Source: Sphaerulina vaccinii (taxonomy: Eukaryota > Ascomycota > Dothideomycetes > Mycosphaerellales > Mycosphaerellaceae). From it: 64,000 nucleotides of DNA. Every line of letters begins with the position of its first letter. Positions within the stretch are counted from its first letter, which is position 1. Under the pieces are notes generated by a model, which did no database searches, was not told where the DNA came from, and was given only the letters and a program-made list of their open reading frames with translations. The stretch is from the NCBI GenBank assembly GCA_022570795.1, contig JAKUDP010000012.1, positions 1,116,001 to 1,180,000 of the forward strand, read 5' to 3'. The translations under genes and the position numbers were made by a program. Shown here in pieces: positions 1 through 14,500 of this stretch.

Positions 1-1346
1 AAGTTATAGCTAAAATAAAATAGAAAATTTCTATTTTATTAGATTTCTTATAGTATATATATTAAGTAATAAGAAATTTATAATAGATTTTAGATTAGAA
101 ATATATTTTTATATATATATTATTAAGCTTAAGTTTACTCTATAAGTGGATATAATATAACTACTTAGCTAAAATATATAAGAATTATAATTCTAACTAA
201 ATAAGGTATACTAAATAATATCTAGTTAAGTAAATATAACTTTTTATATATATATAGTATCTCGGCTACTTTAATAGAATATTGCAGAAGTATATTTAGA
301 AAGTATTACTACTTATAGAGTACTAGAGATAGCTCTTATATCAAACTCTAAGCGCCTATATTCTATATCTATTTATATTATTATTTGTATTATAATATAT
401 TCTATAGTATATTATAATTCTAGCTCTCTTTTTTAAAATAGACTTTTGTATATACTACTAGATAATATTCGAAACTTCTAGACTTACTACTACTTATTAT
501 AATAGAGTATACTAGCTACGCCTATACTAACTTCTATATAAAAGATAACTAGATATAATTTCTTTTTAGATTTATCTAAAGCTATAATAAGATAGTAGAG
601 ACAAAAAAGATATATAAGTATAATAAGCTTCTATAGTCGATAGTAAGAGACTAGGAAATATAAAATATAGTAAGACTTATCTATAGAAATATATATTAAG
701 TAAAGTAGATTCTATAAATAATTAGATTTTAATACTAATAAAAAACTTATAAAGCTTTAGCTACCTATTCTATATACTTTCTTCGTCTAGCTACTAGAGT
801 AGAGAATAGGTATATAGTATACGTCTACTTTGTAAACCTACTAGAATACTCTATATATAGTCTATAGGGACCTTACTAGTAATTATAAATTTCTACTTAA
901 AGTTAAGCTTAAAATAAAAAATATATACTATTCGACAAAAAAGCCTACTTTGTTACTAAGCTAATATACTATTTAGATCTAGTTATAGTTAAATATAAAG
1001 TATAGCCTAGAAAATAAAAAAAAAGTATAAGTCTATTACTTATACTAAAAATACTTTTAAAATATTAAAAGTACTCTAGAGCTTAAGTAAAGTAATATTT
1101 CTATATAAGTTATAATATATATAGCTAGTACTTCTAATCTAACTAGTAGAACTTACTAGTAACTAACCTAATATACTAATAAAACTTTAATATAGTAATC
1201 TTATAGTAAGCCTTCTCTGAAATTCTACTTAGCTAGATTATATACTAAGAATTTTAACTAAGTTTATATTTAAATATATAAAGTAATACTAAAGTAAGAA
1301 AGATTAGTATATAAGTAGCTTTACTAGTATTAACTACCTACTTATA
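1..1346. repeat. Unclassified RIP-degraded DNA left of the outer LTR
   Basis: AT-rich, stop-riddled sequence outside the left LTR of the outer Gypsy element. I could not read a reverse transcriptase, integrase or transposase motif in it. It is probably the target element into which the Gypsy inserted, but its class is not visible. Confidence 0.5.
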
Positions 1347-1706
1347 TATTAGGTTATAGAGGACCTAATAATCTTACTAAGTAGAGGCTAAGCTTAATCT
1401 AGTTAGAGCTTATTAATATATCTATAAGGAAGCAAGTAAAGAAGATTCTTATATTCTAATTAGTAAGATAGATTAGTAAGTTATATATAATAACTATTTA
1501 TAACTATAATATTTATTACCTATATATATAAAAGAAATTCCTAGTTTTATTAATTACTCTAATTACTCTAATTAAGGCCTACTTAGTATAATTAGGGTAC
1601 TTAGTATAATTAGTAGTAGGCCTAGTCTAAGCGCTACTAATTACTTCTATATATAACGCGCCTAGAAAATCTATAGGAATATTCCTATAGCGCACAAACT
1701 ATAATA
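1347..1706 (-). repeat. LTR of outer Gypsy element (left copy, 3' LTR)
   Basis: A stretch of about 360 bp repeated in direct orientation at 21513-21874, with scattered C/T and G/A differences. On the minus strand the ends read TATTATAG...CCTAATA, which fits canonical TG...CA LTR ends after RIP (TG to TA, CA to TA). The coding remnants between the copies are on the minus strand, so this copy is the 3' LTR. No convincing target-site duplication was seen. Confidence 0.8.
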
Positions 1707-2571
1707 CTATTCCCTATCTAGCCTAGCTTTGTCCCGAAGCTAGTTTATAGAGTTGTTATCTCCTAGAAAGTTAGTTGTTATAGCTTCTTTCCTTTATAAT
1801 ACCTTGTATAATAACTAAGTTCTTAACCTATTATTATTATAAGCTCGCCAATTTTCTAGACCTCTAGGAGGCTATTATAGTAAAGTCGTATTTGTTCTAT
1901 AAGAAGTATAAGTATATATATAAGGTGTATATTCGCTCGGGAAAATATAATAAGTATATTTGTTATAGTTAGTAGTACAATATCTAGGTTATAAAGTCCG
2001 AATTTAATTATTTTTATTTTAAAAAAGAGAAGCTCTTATCTAGGATCTAAGAGGCAAAGCGCGCCTAGAAGAAGGTATAACGCGCCTTAGAGGCTATATA
2101 TAAGGCTTCTTATACTATATATATATATAAGATATAGTTATAGTAGTAGATAGATCTAATCGATTATTATATAGATAATATAATAGTAGTAGAGTTAGCA
2201 AATATTAAGGAGTAGAAAGTAGTAGAATAGATAGAAAAAAAAGTTATAACTTTTTCTAAACTATCTACTAGTTTAGCCTTAAACCTATTACCTAGTACTT
2301 AGAGTACTTTTAAAAGTTTGCCTAATAACTTCTAGAGTTTCTTTTCTCTAGTAGATTCTAGTAGAACTATACTAGAAGCTAGTAGTAGTTTATAAAGTTA
2401 GATTCTAGTTCCTAGGTATTTTCTAAGTTATTATATCCTTTCTACTTAACTAAGTAATTTAAACCTTTTTATCTTAGAATCCTCTCTACTTTAAATATAT
2501 TCTTTTTTTTAGGTTAGAAGTAGAATATCTCTTAGTAAGGTATTTTAGCATCTATAGGTTCTTGCTAGGTA
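1707..2571. repeat. 3' part of outer Gypsy element, separated by a nested insertion
   Basis: Lies between the left outer LTR and the left LTR of the nested element, so by position it should be the 3' end of the outer Gypsy. Around 1880-2040 the plus strand reads as a Lys/Tyr/Cys-rich stretch with scattered stops that could be a decayed cysteine-rich open frame. I could not assign it. Confidence 0.45.
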
Positions 2572-2680
2572 TATAGTATAGTAGTCTCGAAGAAGTTAAT
2601 TATCTTAGTCTATATATATCTAGCTACAAGAAGGTACCTTATACCTACGGCCCTACCTATATAGGTAGCTACCTGCAATA
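2572..2680 (-). repeat. 109-bp LTR of nested Gypsy element (left copy, 3' LTR)
   Basis: A direct repeat of the same length occurs at 16270-16378. On the minus strand the copy reads TATTGCAGGTAGC...CTATA, compatible with TG...CA ends after RIP. The other copy reads TATTATAGG, so the two LTRs took different hits at the same site. The LTR is short for an element whose ends are 13.8 kb apart. Confidence 0.75.
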
Positions 2681-5600
2681 GTCTGCTTCCTATATCCTTC
2701 GAAAAATATCTACTATCCTTAGTAGTAACTATCCTTATTATTAAAAAAAAACTATAGGATATTCGCAAGGTCGCATGCGACTATCTAGGCGCGTATTAAT
2801 GCTGCCTAGCCTGCTACTTACTACTAATATACTTCCCTATATCTAGTATATATAGTATAGTATATTATTATATAGTAAATAATTCTAAGACTATAGTAAT
2901 ATATATCTATAAACTCTAGTATTATTATAGGTCTTATAAAGTAGGTACCTATATATTATACTCGTTGCTCTTATAATCTAGTATACCTATAAGTCCTATC
3001 TGCACTCGTAGCTACGTTTTATAGTATAGTATAGTATTATATAATAAATATTATTATAGGTCCTATAATATAGGCGCCTATATAATTTCGTATATCTATA
3101 AGTTCTACTTATACTTATAGTATATATCTTATAATATAGATAAGAAGCGAGCTTAGGCTTTTGTATTTCGTCTATTACTCTTACTCTTCTTTATATAGGG
3201 CAGGTATATCTATAATAGGTTCTACGTCTACTAGCTTAGTAGCTACTAGCTTCGCTATAGAGTAGTAATAGTCGGTACCTATATAGCTACTAGTACTAGA
3301 TTCTAAGTCTACGACTATTAGACTTACTAATATATAGTAATAATAGTAGGTAGAAGAGTATATCTAAAGTCGGCCTATTTGTTTAGTAATAAGGTATTAT
3401 AGCGTCTCTATATAGACGCGTAGCTAAGAGTAAGCCTATCTAGAAAGTATAGACTATTATACTAGAAGTTTCTATAGTAAGTATTAAAATAAGCTAGAAT
3501 ATTATCTAGATAATTAATATCTAGTAATAGTAGGGTTCTTAAGCGCTAGAGCGTCTTATTAAAGTAGGCTAGAGCCTTGTCTTATAGTTAGTATTACTAT
3601 TCGTTTTATAGTAGTCTATAGAGTCTACGAAAAATATATACTAGATTAATCTCTATAGGCTAGTTAACCTACTTTTCGATATATAGTATTATTAATCTAC
3701 TAATAAATACTATATCTATCTTGCTATAGGCTTTATACTAGTATTAGTTAGTAGAGTAGTAGTTAGCTAAGATATAGAATTGCTAAGCCTCTTTATATAA
3801 AAGTATTTAACTATAGCTAGTATTATACTTATCTAGCTAAGTTTTATAGAAATATATAGATCTATATAGTAGTAGTCTACTATGAACTTCGGTATATACT
3901 AGTCTAGCTAGAAAGTCTATAATATATAGTCGTTCTATTAGTAGATATATATTATAAATAGTATAGTAATAACCGAAAGTTAATAGCTACTAGAAGCAAA
4001 GTTAGATATCTAAAACCTAGCCTTACGAATATATCTATAGAAGTCTACCTATATAGAAGTTTTCGAGGTATATACTCTATAGAGATAGAAAGTCTAGAAA
4101 GATTATACTATAGGCTCTATAGATAGGTATCCTAAGCGTTAAGGCGTTTTAGGCTTTAGTATTATTTTTGAAATCCTTATTATATATAGGGCAGACCTAC
4201 TAGCGCTCCTCTAGGTATATTATTCTATATTAATATACTAGTCGGGCGTCTATACCTACTATCTATAAGCGTATATGCCGCAGCTAGGTATCTTACTCTT
4301 TCTTATTATTATTACTATCTTCGTCTCTAGTATCTCGGACTTCCTACTTAGTAGAAGCTCTACTAGTATAGTAGATTCGAAAATTACTTATATTAGAGCA
4401 GATTCGAAAATCGCCTATATTATCTAAGTCTAAGAATAGCGATCTAGTTAGGCCTATAGGTAGTCTAGGTAGGTCCTTATAATATAGAGCTAGTAGGTCC
4501 TTACGATATAGAGGTAGTAGCATCTCTATATTCTAGGTAGATACCTATAGCCGCGGCTTTCTCGGCGGACTAGGAGGTAGAGCCAAGTTGCTAATAGCCT
4601 ACTATACTTTTATAGATATTAAGTAACTTGCAGATATTTATAGAGGTTGCTCTAGTATAGGAGCTAGAGGTTGCTTTTCTAGATATAGAGGCTATACTAT
4701 AGGAGCGTCTAGTATAGCTTTGTTACTATATAACTACTTGCTACTCTTATACTATACGACTGTAGATAAGTACGTCTGCGCGTTTGTTAGTACAACTGCA
4801 AATATATATATTTATATATTTGCTAGTAGGGTTAAGGGATAGGTAGGGTTAGGGCCTATTACTACTAGTTGCGTTATATAGTAGATTGCTAGCTATTCTA
4901 TAATAGGTAGTTCTAGAAGTATAATATAGGGTAAGCTATTATCTAGGACGCCTAGTAGTAGAGGGTAGTACTAGGTTTTAATATCTAGGGCAAAGTAGTA
5001 GTAGGTCTCGCTATAGAACCTAATAGTAAATAGTATACTATCTAGAGCTACTAGTAGCTTTTGTTTGCCTCGATTTTGGACTCTAGCTCTAACTAGAAGT
5101 TCTCGTAGACCTATAGGTTCCTTCTACGTCTATAGTAGCTATTATACTTATAGACTAGCTATCGTCTAGTCTACTATTAGTTATATAATGTCGAGGTTTA
5201 ATCTATCTCTATATCCGGTTACCTATATATATTCTATATCTATATCTACGAAAGTAGTAGTAATATTCTATTTAGTAAGCGTCTATAGTAGGCGTCTATT
5301 AAATAATATTACCTAGAATATAGAATAGGCTAAAACTCTAGCTTGCTCCGAAATAGTCTACTAATTCTACTCGCTTATTACGAGTCTATAATATAGTATA
5401 TTTTGCATACCTAGTGCGACTACTATATATACTAGGTCGAGGGTTCCTAGTCTTGCGTTCGATAGTCTTATATTACTAGGCGGCTCTAGATTGTTAGATA
5501 GAGGCTAAGGTAGCCGAGCGTCGAAATTGCTTAGGCTTAGTAAATAGCTATAGCTAGAATAGCTATAGCTAGGTAAGGATAGCTATCTGCCTAGTATTAG

Positions 5601-8200
5601 CTTTGTCGTACTTGCGACTAGTAACTACTAAGAGATAGGTACCTACTAAGGGATAGGTACCTAAGTAGATTACTACTATTAAGTAGCTTGCTACTTTGCC
5701 TTTATACTTAGCTTATTAGCTTGCTACTTCGCCTTTATACTTAGCTTATTATGCAAATACTAGTCTCCCTAGTATAATATTCGTCTAAAGAGTAGGTCTT
5801 GCTAGGGCGCAAAGATACCTACTTAGGTCTTGCGATATAGGACGTAGTATAGGTTAACGTCTACGCGCTAGTCGTAGTAGTATAGGTAGGCTTGAAAGTT
5901 ACGAGCCTCGGTCTAGATATATATAGTATTACCCGGCACTTTAGTTTTATTTAGAAAAGGGTACTATAGCTCGTACTCTAGTAGACGAGTTCTAATAACT
6001 ACTAGCTTTGCCTAGACCTACTACTCCTATAGGTCCGCTACTATAATATAATTATTACTTACTAAGAGTTCTAGAAGGATAGTCTTTATATAAGCGCTAG
6101 CTTCTCTATATAGCTACTAGTCTCTATTTTTACTATCTCTAGCTTTAGCTAGTCTGCGGGCTATCTTGTTTCTAGCTATCGCTATAATCTATATAGACGC
6201 GTCTTTAAGGTTTAGGTCGCGAATATTAATATCTAGAATTCTATAGATAAGCGCTATAATAGGTATAGCTATAGCTAGTAGGAATTTCTACTCTTAGATA
6301 AGGAATCTTAAAAGTAATTGCAGATACTAAGCTTAGTCTATATCTAGGTATATAAAGAAATATATTATAACCTAGATATTGTAGCTATATATAGCGTCGT
6401 TACGCTAGTAAGGGAAGATATATAGTAAGATTTCCTAGATAGATAGTAGATATATAATATAGAAGTTCCTCTTCTAGATAATACTAATATTCGTAAAGTA
6501 TACAAAGTCTAGAGTAATATTAAAGAGCTATTTTAGTTTTAGAATAGTATCCGGGTCGGTTAGCTCTAGGAACACGTCTATAGATATATCTAGAATTATT
6601 ACAAAGTAGCGTATATACGCTATAGGGTTTTGTAGAGGAAGCTATAGATTATATATACCTACTATCTTAGTCTCGCAAATATATAGTAGTATAACTATAT
6701 TACTATAGTATATATATAGGAACTTCTAGACGTCTATAATAGGTACTATTATTAATTATCCTTTATATAGGTCTATAGGTACGCCTATCTCGTATAGTAG
6801 AGTCTACTTATTTAAGCTAAGAGTTCGTCTAACAACCTAGGTTAATATCTAGTCTAGCTCCCTTAGTAGTCGGACTATAGCTAGAGAGATGCTACTAAAG
6901 GGTCTTATAGTAACCCTTATATCTATTATCGGACCTAGAGTAAGTATAGCTAGTAGATCGATATATAGAGATATAGTATTAGAAGCTATAGACAAGGCGT
7001 TTAGTATAGGTTATATATCCGAATATATATTTATAAATCCTAAGCTAAGTTTAATATCTAGTAGATAGTCTATATCTAGCGTTAGAGGCTAAGTAGCTGC
7101 CGTCTATGTTCTTCTATACTCTTCTACTATAAGAGGCGTCTAGTTATTTCGCGAAAGATATAGTACTAGTACTCGAGGAAGGTCTAGAGCTTAGTTCTTT
7201 ATTTCTACTCTAAGATTGTTTATCCTCGCTTTCTTATATAGATAAGTAGACTAAGTAGGCAATTGTAGAAAGTCTAGCAATAGCGAGATATATAGGCGCT
7301 TTGTTCCTTCTAGAGTATAGTCTACTATTAGGTATCTATTATTTTCTTATACAAAGCTTCTAAAATCTATTATTAGAAAGCTCGTCTATAGTAGTTTGTA
7401 CGTCTATAGTAGTTCGAGTCTGCTACCGACATTTGGCCTTATAATTATTACCTCCTAGTCTAATAAGTAGTTCGAGTCGCTATTTGTATTACTTACAAAG
7501 TCTATAGCCTTAGAGGTCTATAGTAGATAAGTATTATTAGTATTAGAGAAGTATTACTTATTTAAGTTAAACCTCGCGATCTTATCTTTATTACTATATA
7601 CTATATCTAGGAGGTAGTAGCCGTACGCTATAAGGAGGTTTATATATAGGTCTGCGATTACGTATAGCAAGGTACTAGTAGGTAAAGATTATAGTCCTTC
7701 TTCTCGTCGGTTTATTTATAGATCTATAGAAGATAGGGAGGTACGTAGTGTTCCTATAGTAGGTAGGTAAATATATAGACGTATATAAGGTAGACGAGTA
7801 TTAGTATTATAGAAATATTACTTATTTAAGAAGTAGTTATAGAAGTAACTATTTAAGACTAGTAAATATAAGAGTAGGTCTAGAAGTAGAACTTTCTATA
7901 TCTTATTATATAAACGTTTATTATTATAATAATACTATTATAAAAGTAGCTACTAGTAAATAAGCTATATTTATTAATAATAAAGATATCTCTAGAATAA
8001 TAGGAAAGATACTATCGGGATGTTTAAGCCTAATAATACTTGCGTTATAGAGCTCGTTTAGCTCGTATATTTAAAAAAGGCTATTACTCTATAGCCCGAG
8101 GCTCTTCTAGTCTTTTATTATTACTATTTTTAGACTCGCTAGCTAGCATTTCGGGTCTAATAATAGGTCTAATAGTAGCTTCTAGTATCGCTAGTCTAAC
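2681..8200. repeat. Long unassigned 3' region of nested Gypsy element
   Basis: About 5.5 kb between the chromodomain end of pol and the 3' LTR, RIP-degraded, with somewhat more retained G+C than the flanks (for example GCGC and CGCGG islands near 4550 and 5500). Small internal near-duplications are visible, such as two adjacent copies of gcttgctact(t/c)cgcc-like text at 5690-5755. No protein domain is recognisable. It may be extra cargo, an additional ORF or a further nested insertion. Confidence 0.5.
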
Positions 8201-8299
8201 CTAGGCTTCTAGCTATATATACGTAGGTAGAGATATATATCTACTATAATAGTATAGCTAATTAGGTAGGTATATAGTATCGTACTCTCTTACTAAAGT

Positions 8300-11200
8300 A
8301 GTAGTATCCTTAAAGTTATCTATATTATACTATATATTATACTAGTATCTATACTCTACCTACTTAATAAAATATATTATATATCTATATATTACTTATC
8401 TATTAAGGAAGTATTCGATCTTATAGCTAGGTTTATTATTCTTAGCATCTAGACTAACCTCTATAGGCCTAGGTTCGGGTATTTCGTAGTTATAGAGATT
8501 ATTTCTATCTAGGTAGAGCTCTAGTTAGGTAACAGATACTACTAGGTATATCCTTATTATAGGTAGTAGCTCTAGTCTATATATAAGTCTACTAATAGCT
8601 TCTAGGATTATAAATAGACCTACTTATTAGTAGGAGATCTTCTACCGAGTATGCCTAGGGATCTTATAGCTATAGTAAAGATATAGAAGAACTCGCTACC
8701 TACGTCTAAAATAGATAGGTTAGTAGGCTATATTATATCTCTCCTTTATAGCTACTACTACCTAAGCTATAGAGTCTATAGCCTAGTCTCGGGCTTCCTA
8801 TCTAAAAGCGACGTAGTTAGCTATAGGGAGCTCTATAAGTAGTATAAAAGCATCTAGGTTAGTCTTATAGCCTTAGATTATAATATTAGGTATCTCGGTA
8901 GATAAGGTATTATATAAGTTATTTAACTCTACCTATATATATAGAAGCGCCTCTATCTAAGTACTATTAGAAAAGTTAGTTATATAGAAATATAGCGCGA
9001 TCTCTATAGTCTAATTAGTACGCTCGCTTTGTCTATCTACCTATAGATAGTAAGCTATAGTCGCTAGGAAGTAGGTACCTAGTTTTCTAAATATAGCTTA
9101 TATAAATTAGGATATCTAGATCGGATTATAGTCTCCGATTATAATAGATAGTAGGCTACGTTCGTTTGCGACGTAGCTATAGAGCTAACTAGCTCTATAC
9201 TTGCCTACGTTCTATGTACTTTTAACCTTAGTTAAGGTTACTTATTTAGAGAACTTATAGGTCTCTATTAAGAAACTATCGTAGCTATCTAGGTCTACTA
9301 GAAAGCTATATACCTAGTCGGCTATAACTATATAGTCTAGAACTAGTACTAAAGAGATTAGATATAGTTTCCTATATAGCTAGTAGTAGTAAATCTAGGT
9401 AAGTAGGTATACTAGATAATACTTAATATATCTATAGAGCTCTTTAGATAGACGTCTAATATAGAAACTTATATATATATAAGCATAGGACCTATAGAAG
9501 CTAGAGTAGTAGTATTAGTTATAAGCTATTTAAAAACTTTCTTATATAGTAGTCTAGGTATATATAGTCTCTTCCGACTATCTTCCTAGTCTTTAAAGTA
9601 GATAAGCCTATCTCTAAAGAAGAACTAGAGACCTAGCAGAGCTGCATCTAGCTCTCTATTAAGGTTATTCTCGGCGTTACTATCCTCGTCTAGCTCTAGT
9701 TCCTATATATAGCGCTCTTCTACTTATCGTAGTTGCTCTAGTCTCCCTATCTATATTAGGTCGACTAGGTATCTCTAGATTACCTCTATTTTGAACCGAT
9801 TAGATATTTTAATAAGTATAGAGTAAAAGACTAGTAGCTTAGGTACTATAAATATATAGCCTATATACTTATCGATTATTATAGTATAGAAGTATAAAGA
9901 GTCCTTATATAGGTAAGTATAGAGATATATTAGGTTAATAACGTCGTAAGGAGCGTCTAGGTTATTATATACTAATAGGTCGAGTATATTTCTATAGTTG
10001 TCTAGGTCCGAGATATCCTTAATTAGACGACTAAGTACGTCTAGAATACTATAGAGTCGACCTTTATAGTAAATAGGCTTTATATATAGGTACTAAGATA
10101 GGTACTATCCTACTTATATAAGATATAGGTTAAGTTTATTAATAGAAGTAGTAGTTGCTAACAATTCTAATCCTATAATATTAAAAGACGCTATATAGTC
10201 TAGGAATATATAGAGTAGCTTTCTACTAGCCTAGTATATATATCTTATTTTCCTAGTTGTCTAGATTAGACTAGAGGTCTCTAGCTTAGTAGCTAGGTAC
10301 CTTAACTCTATATCTATTAGAGACTTGCTTAGATATATTATAACTTGGATTTTATTAGGTAGAAACTATAGCTCTTTATATTCTAAGTTAGTAGAGTCTA
10401 GATTACTATCTATATAGTAGATAATAGCTATATAACCTTTAGAGCTACTATCTAGGTCTATATATAAGGGTCTATTCGAATCTATATAATATAGAAATCT
10501 AGCTATATAGTAGACCTCTCTTATTATATTAAAATAGTAGTATTAGTAGTCTAAGTTGTCCTACTCGTTCTACGTAGGCGTCTACCTTGCAAAGCGCTTA
10601 CGTCCGCTTCCTTACTTAGATAGTAATAGGCTAAGCAAGTACTTCTTCCTTATCTCGAAGGGCTCGATAATTTAACTAAAGTATAGAATATAATTGCGCT
10701 ACTAGCCTATAATACCGATATAGAACTCGAGCTTTTTTAAAGTCTTAGAGAAAGATAGATCTAGTATAGCTAATACTTTCTCTTTATATATCGTATACCC
10801 TAGTCTACTTACTCTCTATCCGAGGAGTTTAGTAGATAGGTACCTAATAAATATCTTAGTAGCTAAGATGCTTATATTATATAAGTCTAGGAGGCCGAAA
10901 ATAGCGTCTAGGTATATAAGATATTCTTCGTAGATCTTGGAAAAGATAATAATATTATCTATATATATATATATAAAAGTATAGAACTCTTTAAGTATAC
11001 TATCTAGCTTCCTCTAGATATACTAGACTAAACCTATATACTCTATTAAAGCGACGTAGAACTATTCTTAACCCCTATATAAGTTTATAGTAAACTTGTA
11101 GTAGTCTTACTTCTATATAGCCTATTAGTAAAAGAAACTAATAGTATCGATAGTTATAATAAATATAGACTCTTAGAGGGCTTCGACAATCTTATTCTAT

Positions 11201-14200
11201 TATAGGAGAGGATACGAATTCTTAACTACTAGCTTATTTAGCCTCCTAATATCGATTATAGGTCGGGCTTTATTATATAGCTCTCTATTAACAAATACCT
11301 TTTTATATATAATAAAGACTAGGAAGCTAAAAGATATAGGTTCTTTAGTATAGAATATCTTATCCTACTAATAGAGCAGATTAAAGGCTTAGTCTATAAT
11401 AGCTCGGTCTAATATACTTAGTAGATATAAGATTGTAAGAAGCTTATATACCTCGGACCTAGGAAGTAGATTAATAGGTATATATTTATCCTTAGAGATA
11501 TCTACGAGTCTACTTTTATCTACCTATAGATATATATACTTGTTAATAAGCTTCTAATATGCGTCGATAGTATACTTTTCGCTATATACTATAGAACTAT
11601 TACTTAGCTTTGTCTCTAGGTCTATATCGGGTATTAATAGTAGTCTAGCTATTACCTATAAGGTTGATTCGATATCTATCTAATATATATAGAGGTCTGC
11701 TATTATATTAGTTCCGGCTTTATAAAATATATCTAGTTCTATCTAGGAAAAAGCGCTATAGCAAGGTTAGGCTTTACGTCGCTAGCTACTAGTCTATAAT
11801 CTTCTAGGTAGATATAGAAACTGCCCTAGTAGTCGATCTTATCTATCCTCTCTAGACGAGTATTTATAGGAATAGTAACCGGTACTTTAGAGTAGTTATA
11901 TAGGAAGACAAAGTCTATATCTATATCTATAATTGCTATATATAAAGCTACGTGCTTTTGTAGGCTGCCTAGGCGATACTACTCTATATAGAAGTTAAAA
12001 TCGCGTCCGGCGGGTAGTAGGCTCTTGTACTAGACTAGTATCTTAGAGACGCTAAATATAGGTATAGTAACTAGCTCGTCGGCAGACTAGACCTAGGTCT
12101 AGAAACGTATCTAGTCTCGACGCTTAACTAATAATAGGACGCGAGCCTTCTAATAAGCGGCGACAGTCGCTAGCTTGCGTCTAATATCGATTTTTATAGC
12201 CTATATATTAATTATATCTATAGCTAGGAAGATCTTAGGTTAGAGGTTCTTAGTAATATAGACTTTATAATATATATATAATAGCACTCGTCGTCTATTT
12301 AGTATAGCTAGCATCTACTAGTCTAATACTATATACTCTATATAAAGTATTATAGTAGCTACTCCTTAGACTCGGAAAGGGATAGCTACCTTATACTACT
12401 CTAGGTCTAGTCGAGTCTCTTAGAGGAAGTCCGAGTCGATTAGTAAGATTGTCGCTCCTATATCTAAGTATATAGTATAGTCTAGACTACTAATCTCTAG
12501 ACGTATATATACTTATAGGTAATAAAAGTAATAGAAGTTATATCTACTTTTAGGCTTATATATTACTACTAATTCGATAATATCTATATCTTCTAGGTAT
12601 AGGAGGCTTATATCTGTTTTAGCTAGTATAGAGTATACGTCTCGCTAGTAGGCTCGAAGGAGGGCGCTATTCTTAAAAGTCTCTTTATAATCTATAGCCT
12701 AGTATTAGTATAGGTATACCTCTACCTTAGACGCGAAGTATATTATAAGCTTGAATTCTCCTATATCTAAGTACTTACTATTATTATTATTTATAAAGTT
12801 AACTATATAATTAAAATAGTTATATACCTCCTTTCGGTTAGAGTCTAAGTAAGTCGATAAGAAATATAAGTAGAAATAGAAGTCTATTTTATTATTATAG
12901 TAATTTGCTAGATATTAGTTATATCTATATCTCGGCTTTATATAGTATCTAGAGAAGTGTCTAGATTTACTACAATTGTAGCAGACCCTAGTATTAGTAT
13001 TGTTGCGCTTATAGTCTTTATTATACTTTTAATTTTTAGGCTCTTACTTTATAATAGGCTTTATATAGTCTAGTAGTAGATAGTAACTATATCTATTTTT
13101 ATTTTGCTACTAATACTATTACTATAGATTAGGTTGTTGCTTTTTATAGTCGTCTTTGCGCGCGTATTAAAAGCTATTATTTTGTTACTTATTCTTTTAT
13201 TCGTAGAGATAGTTAGTATAGTCGTAGATTAGATACTATTTTCTATTTACTAACTTACCTCTTTTTTGGCTCTATAGTATTTATTACTATATAAATAGAT
13301 ATTACTTAATACTATTTATAAAGCTATTAATAGTAGTCTAATTGTCTAGATAGAGAATAATATTCTAGAACTTATAGTAGAGTTTTATCTATACCTAGGT
13401 AAGTTAAAAGAAAAGGTCTATAATTTTTATTTTTCTAGACTAATATATAATATTTAGTATAAACTTACTTAGTAGACGTCTATCTTATACTAAGTACTAG
13501 TCGAAGAACTCCTATTATAGGCGTCTTAGTACTTCTATAGATAGTATCTAGAACTTGTCTTAGAGTACCTTCTCCTAATAGTTAATTCTACGTCCGCCTC
13601 TAATATTATAATATATATCTTCTATAAGTTTAGATATCTACTAGAATATAGCTAAGCTCCTTAAGTATTTGCTTAGGTATTAATAGGTCTACGTAGCGCT
13701 ATTAACTTATAAATAGTCTTTTATAGTATCTAAGAAGATATAGACTAAGTAGTAGTATATCTTTCCTTCCTTGTTTAAAATATTTCCTTTAGGTATCTTA
13801 TTCTTCGAAGCTATTAGGTAGAAGAAACCGATATTAGTAGAATTAAAACACGCATTATAGTTGCGCTTATATAAATAGCTAGCTTCGCTTTTATTATTCC
13901 TTATACTATAGTTGTCTCTCGAGCGGCAATAACGTCTATTGCGACGCGCGTCTTATAGCAATCCTTTATTAGAAGAATCGTCGCTACTAGACGGCGAGCT
14001 ATTGCTTTAGCAGCCTCGATAGTAAGTATATCTATATAGAGAGTCTCGATAGTATTTATTATACTCTCGGTCGGCTCTACTATACTAGCGTAGGTATACG
14101 CAGTCCTCTAAATTATATCTAGTAGAGTATATACTATTCTATTATAGACGAGGCTCAAATAGTCTAGTAGTAATTAGACGTTTGTTATAATACTCTTTTT

Positions 14201-14500
14201 AATAACGCTAGATATTAGAGGGTAAGAAGATAGCTAGAGTAATATATATATTTGCATTTGCGTCTAGCTATAGAGCTTAAGAAGCGACGTTTGTATTTAT
14301 ATTAGGTTATAGAGCTTATAGAGCAATCTATCTATTTAAGGCGCCTATAATTATATCTAGCCGCTAGTTTAGGTCTTACTAAACCTAATCGATATACTAG
14401 GTTATATACTCGATATACTAGTCGAAATATACCTAGGCCTACTAGTTTATTTATAGTATAGATACTTATAAGCTATTCTAGAAGTTAGTATTTAGTTAGG
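8300..14500 (-). pseudogene. Gag-pol remnant of a chromodomain Ty3/Gypsy retrotransposon (nested)
   Basis: Reading the minus strand through RIP stops gives the expected Gypsy order. A gag zinc knuckle lies at about 12925-12990 (CYNCSKSRHFSR, the fourth ligand lost). RT lies at about 11210-11330 (ARPIIDIRRLNKLVVKNSYP), with the catalytic region at about 10925-10980 reading YIYIDNIIIFSK, where the second Asp of DD became Asn by G-to-A. RNase H lies at about 10390-10480 (RPLYIDLDSSSKGYIAIIY). The integrase C-terminal core lies at about 8870-9070 (NxTVE IALRYF-like). A chromodomain-like stretch lies at about 8310-8420 (YKIEYFLNR). Gag is towards the right and the chromodomain towards the left, so the element runs on the minus strand between the 109-bp LTRs. 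It is dead. The nucleotide limits are approximate. Confidence 0.85.
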
